A stretch of DNA of 6,519 bases. Source: an uncultured Angelakisella sp. (GTDB lineage: Bacteria; Bacillota; Clostridia; Oscillospirales; Ruminococcaceae). Under the pieces are notes generated by a model that saw only the letters and a program-made list of their open reading frames with translations, searched no databases and had not been told where the DNA came from. Within the stretch, counting starts at the first letter, position 1. Each line of letters starts with the position of its first letter. This document shows, in pieces, positions 5,117 to 6,519 of the stretch. The stretch lies in the NCBI GenBank assembly GCA_910585535.1, contig CAJUFK010000152.1, positions 1-6,519 on the forward strand, read 5' to 3'. A program made the translations under genes and the position numbers.

Positions 5117-6145
5117 TTATACCTCCATCTGCTTTTCCCAGAAGGCAACGGCATCCTCCAGCCAGCCCTCCGCCGCCGTCCCGGTCCCCAGGCCGAAGCC
5201 GTGGCCCAGACCGGGATAGGCATGGAACTCGGTATCGATCCCCAGGGCTGACAGCTGCGCCAGCCGCTGCTCCATCACGCGCCAGCTGGCGATGCCGTCG
5301 CTTTCCCCCACACAGGAGTAGGTGGGCGGGTCGTTCCGGGAATATTCGCTGTGGCCGGTGTACTGGATGACTGCCGCGCCGGGCCGGGGAAGGTCATCCC
5401 CGCCAAAGCCCGCCGGGCCGTAGGTACCCAGGTAGGCGGCCATCCGCCCTCCCGCCGAGCCGCCCCAGAGGGAGTAGCAGTCGGTGTCCACCTGTAATTC
5501 TTCTGCATGGGCAAAGAGAAAGCTGATGGCCCTTGCCAGGTCCTCGCAGGCGGTCTGTGCCCCCGGACGGTAGATCAGGGCAAAGGCGTTATAGCCCTTT
5601 TTGGAAAGCTCCAGGGCGTGGGGAAAGCTATCGTGCATCGCCCCCACATAAGCAAAGCCGCCCCCGGCGTTGCAGACGGCGAACTTTGCTCCCGGTTCTC
5701 CCCGGAAGAAGAACAGCCCGGTGTCCCGTTTGGCCGGGTCCGCCGCCTTTTCCTCCTCGGTGTAGATGTCGTAGAAGATGGTCTCCCCCGCTTCGGCACG
5801 GGCTTTCATGTAGTTTACGATTTCCACCGTCTTGTCCGGGTCGATATGGCTGTACCAGGTGAGGTGCAGCTCCTCCAGGGTGTTTCCGCTCCAATATCCG
5901 GTGTTGGCCGGGAAGATGAGCCTTCCGTAGTCCCCAAAGGCGGGGTCGGACATTACCGCGGAAATGGGGGTGCTTCTGGTGTAGCTTTCGGTTTGTGCCG
6001 CCGTTTCTGTCACCTCCGCAGGCGTTATCTCCGCCCCGGAGGGCGGAGGGCTTACTGCATCGCTGATCTGCCGACCCTGATTCCCGCATCCCGCCAGGCA
6101 AAGGAGGGCGCAGAGCAACAGAGCGGGCAATCGGTTCCTTCTCAA
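5117..6145 (-). CDS. Lipoprotein alpha/beta hydrolase (GGSAGG serine hydrolase)
   Basis: 342 residues. The N-terminus has three Arg, a hydrophobic core and lipobox LAGC (Cys20), predicting a surface-anchored lipoprotein. Residues about 60-145 form an N-terminal segment characteristic of this clostridial family (DPAFGDYGRLIFP, DPDKTVEIVNYM, ETIFYDIYTEEEK). The hydrolase core follows: oxyanion-hole region CNAGGGFAY (158-166), nucleophile elbow WGGSAGGRMA with Ser230, acid candidate Asp283 in GESDG, and His315 in GLGHGFG. It is predicted to cleave an ester or related acyl bond outside the cell; the substrate is unknown. The start is TTG at 6145: the frame has a TAG at 6172-6170 and no ATG or GTG between, and only a weak GGTGG-type ribosome site (around 6156-6152) is seen. 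It is the first gene of the six-gene unit, about 26 nt after the predicted transcript start, with 6 nt to the next gene. Confidence 0.88.
   Translation of the reverse strand: MRRNRLPALLLCALLCLAGCGNQGRQISDAVSPPPSGAEITPAEVTETAAQTESYTRSTPISAVMSDPAFGDYGRLIFPANTGYWSGNTLEELHLTWYSHIDPDKTVEIVNYMKARAEAGETIFYDIYTEEEKAADPAKRDTGLFFFRGEPGAKFAVCNAGGGFAYVGAMHDSFPHALELSKKGYNAFALIYRPGAQTACEDLARAISFLFAHAEELQVDTDCYSLWGGSAGGRMAAYLGTYGPAGFGGDDLPRPGAAVIQYTGHSEYSRNDPPTYSCVGESDGIASWRVMEQRLAQLSALGIDTEFHAYPGLGHGFGLGTGTAAEGWLEDAVAFWEKQMEV
5121..5126 (-). promoter_or_regulatory. Ribosome binding site inside the end of the upstream hydrolase gene
   Basis: GGAGGT on the minus strand, formed by the last two sense codons (Glu-Val) of the upstream hydrolase and 10 nt before the ATG at 5110. 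Its position within the preceding coding sequence suggests that translation of the two lipoproteins is linked. Confidence 0.7.
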
Positions 6146-6177
6146 AATCCACCACCGCCTTTTTCGTTTCTATCCCC

Positions 6178-6206
6178 ATTATAAAGAAAACGAGACCCCC
6201 GGAGAA
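6178..6206 (-). promoter_or_regulatory. Sigma-70-like promoter of the six-gene unit
   Basis: TATAAT -10 at 6183-6178 on the minus strand, with a weak -35-like TTCTCC at 6206-6201 and a 17-nt spacer. Boxes and spacing are identical to those upstream of the flavodoxin gene. The predicted transcript start near 6171 leaves a short leader before the TTG at 6145. The -35 half lies in the terminator loop, so the promoter and the preceding terminator share sequence. Confidence 0.55.
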
Positions 6207-6215
6207 GTCTCGTTT
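6181..6215 (-). terminator. Intrinsic terminator of the upstream (right-edge) gene
   Basis: A 9-bp stem (6188-6196 with 6207-6215), extended by one G-U pair in the minus-strand RNA (6197/6206), closes a short loop. On the minus strand it is followed by a T-rich tract TTTTCTTTAT (6190-6181). It lies about 57 nt past the stop codon at 6272 of the partial gene. Confidence 0.82.
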
Positions 6216-6271
6216 GGTTCGGATGTTGTTACCTTTGGGTTATAAGTCTTGCCGGGAGAATGGTGAACGGC

Positions 6272-6519
6272 TCATAGGAATCCCTTTCCAAAGCGGAAAA
6301 TCAATTTCCTGGACCAGGGGAGCCGCCGGAACATCTCCCGAACCGCTCGCCGGTAGACCTTCCGGACAAAAGCGTCCCCGTCAGGCTCCGGCCCCTCTTG
6401 GCCATAGGCCGCGGCGGAAATGATTTGGACAGCCTTGTTCCAGTCTTCCGGCGAAACCGCAGGAATCGCTTCTGACGCTCTTTGAGGAAAATCGGCCTCT
6501 GTCCCGTTCAGATCGGTCA
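6272..6519 (-). CDS. Unrecognised protein, C-terminal 81 residues (5' end outside window)
   Basis: A minus-strand frame is open from the right edge to a TGA at 6274-6272, encoding 81 residues. The other two minus frames are interrupted in this stretch. The visible part has an acidic/neutral first half containing SPEDWNKAVQIISAAAYGQE and a strongly basic tail (VRKVYRRAVREMFRRLPWSR, then KLIFRFGKGFL). I do not recognise the family. An intrinsic terminator follows the stop at a normal distance, which supports a real gene end. It could be a regulator of the adjacent unit, since regulators often sit upstream, but no DNA-binding motif is visible in this fragment. It may equally be unrelated. Confidence 0.6.
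   Translation of the reverse strand, partial: TDLNGTEADFPQRASEAIPAVSPEDWNKAVQIISAAAYGQEGPEPDGDAFVRKVYRRAVREMFRRLPWSRKLIFRFGKGFL

Larger units (their letters stand above)
6178..6244 (-). repeat. Terminator/promoter repeat element, copy B
   Basis: Second copy of the element at 1098-1166. It shares ATTATAAA, the CGAGAC...GAAGTCTCG hairpin followed by TTGGTT, and TACCTTTG (6230-6237) at the same distance from the hairpin (15 positions past its last paired base), followed by a TTATA block one base closer than in copy A. The stretch between TTGGTT and TACCTTTG is poorly conserved, so the conserved blocks stand out. Confidence 0.75.

Noticed and set aside
4652..5251. Plus-strand frame of 199 codons across the hydrolase gene junction
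   Set aside because: It is antisense to two genes whose catalytic motifs are clear, and its translation has no family signature.
5628..6179. ATG-started minus-strand frame at 6179 as an alternative to the TTG-started hydrolase
   Set aside because: It is a different frame over the hydrolase gene; its product is Arg/Gly/His-rich without motifs, whereas the TTG frame gives a signal peptide and full hydrolase motifs.
1098..6244. The two repeat elements as ends of a transposon carrying the operon
   Set aside because: They are in direct orientation, coincide with terminator/promoter functions, and there is no transposase or target-site duplication in view.

Overview
The window looks like a chromosomal segment of a GC-rich anaerobic Clostridia member, most likely a gut Oscillospiraceae/Lachnospiraceae-type bacterium. 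This is inferred from strong AGGAGG-type ribosome sites, closely packed genes, lipoprotein signal peptides ending in a lipobox Cys, and protein families (flavodoxin lipoproteins, AKR, gamma-CMD-like proteins, 'GGSAG' lipoprotein hydrolases) common in such genomes. No taxonomic marker gene is present, so this placement is tentative. All convincing genes lie on the minus strand, so transcription runs right to left.

Layout from right to left. Positions 6519-6272 carry the C-terminal 81 residues of an unrecognised protein that enters from outside the window. It is followed by an intrinsic terminator (6181-6215) that abuts a sigma-70-like promoter (-10 at 6183-6178). Next comes a tight six-gene unit: lipoprotein alpha/beta hydrolase (TTG start at 6145), lipoprotein with a cyclophilin-like domain joined to an alpha/beta hydrolase (5110), stand-alone RibD C-terminal/DHFR-like reductase (GTG start at 3783), aldo/keto reductase (3061), flavin-reductase-type flavoprotein (2063) and a carboxymuconolactone decarboxylase-like protein (1490). 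Gaps are 6, 10, -4, 23 and 15 nt. The unit ends at a second intrinsic terminator (1104-1136), which again abuts a promoter (-10 at 1104-1099). That promoter drives a lipoprotein with two flavodoxin-like domains, which runs off the left edge.

The terminator/promoter junctions at 1098-1166 and 6178-6244 are copies of one element of about 70 bp. They share the hairpin, the -10/-35 geometry (TATAAT and TTCTCC, 17 nt apart) and an upstream TACCTTTG block at the same distance from the hairpin. This suggests that the six-gene unit and the flavodoxin gene are co-regulated.

Functionally, two surface-anchored serine hydrolases are paired with three predicted cytosolic nucleotide- or flavin-dependent reductases, a CMD-fold protein and a surface flavodoxin-like lipoprotein. 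A plausible inference is import and reductive processing of an ester- or lactone-type or electrophilic small molecule (dietary, host or xenobiotic), or redox-stress detoxification. The substrate cannot be named from sequence. No rRNA, tRNA, CRISPR array or insertion sequence was seen.
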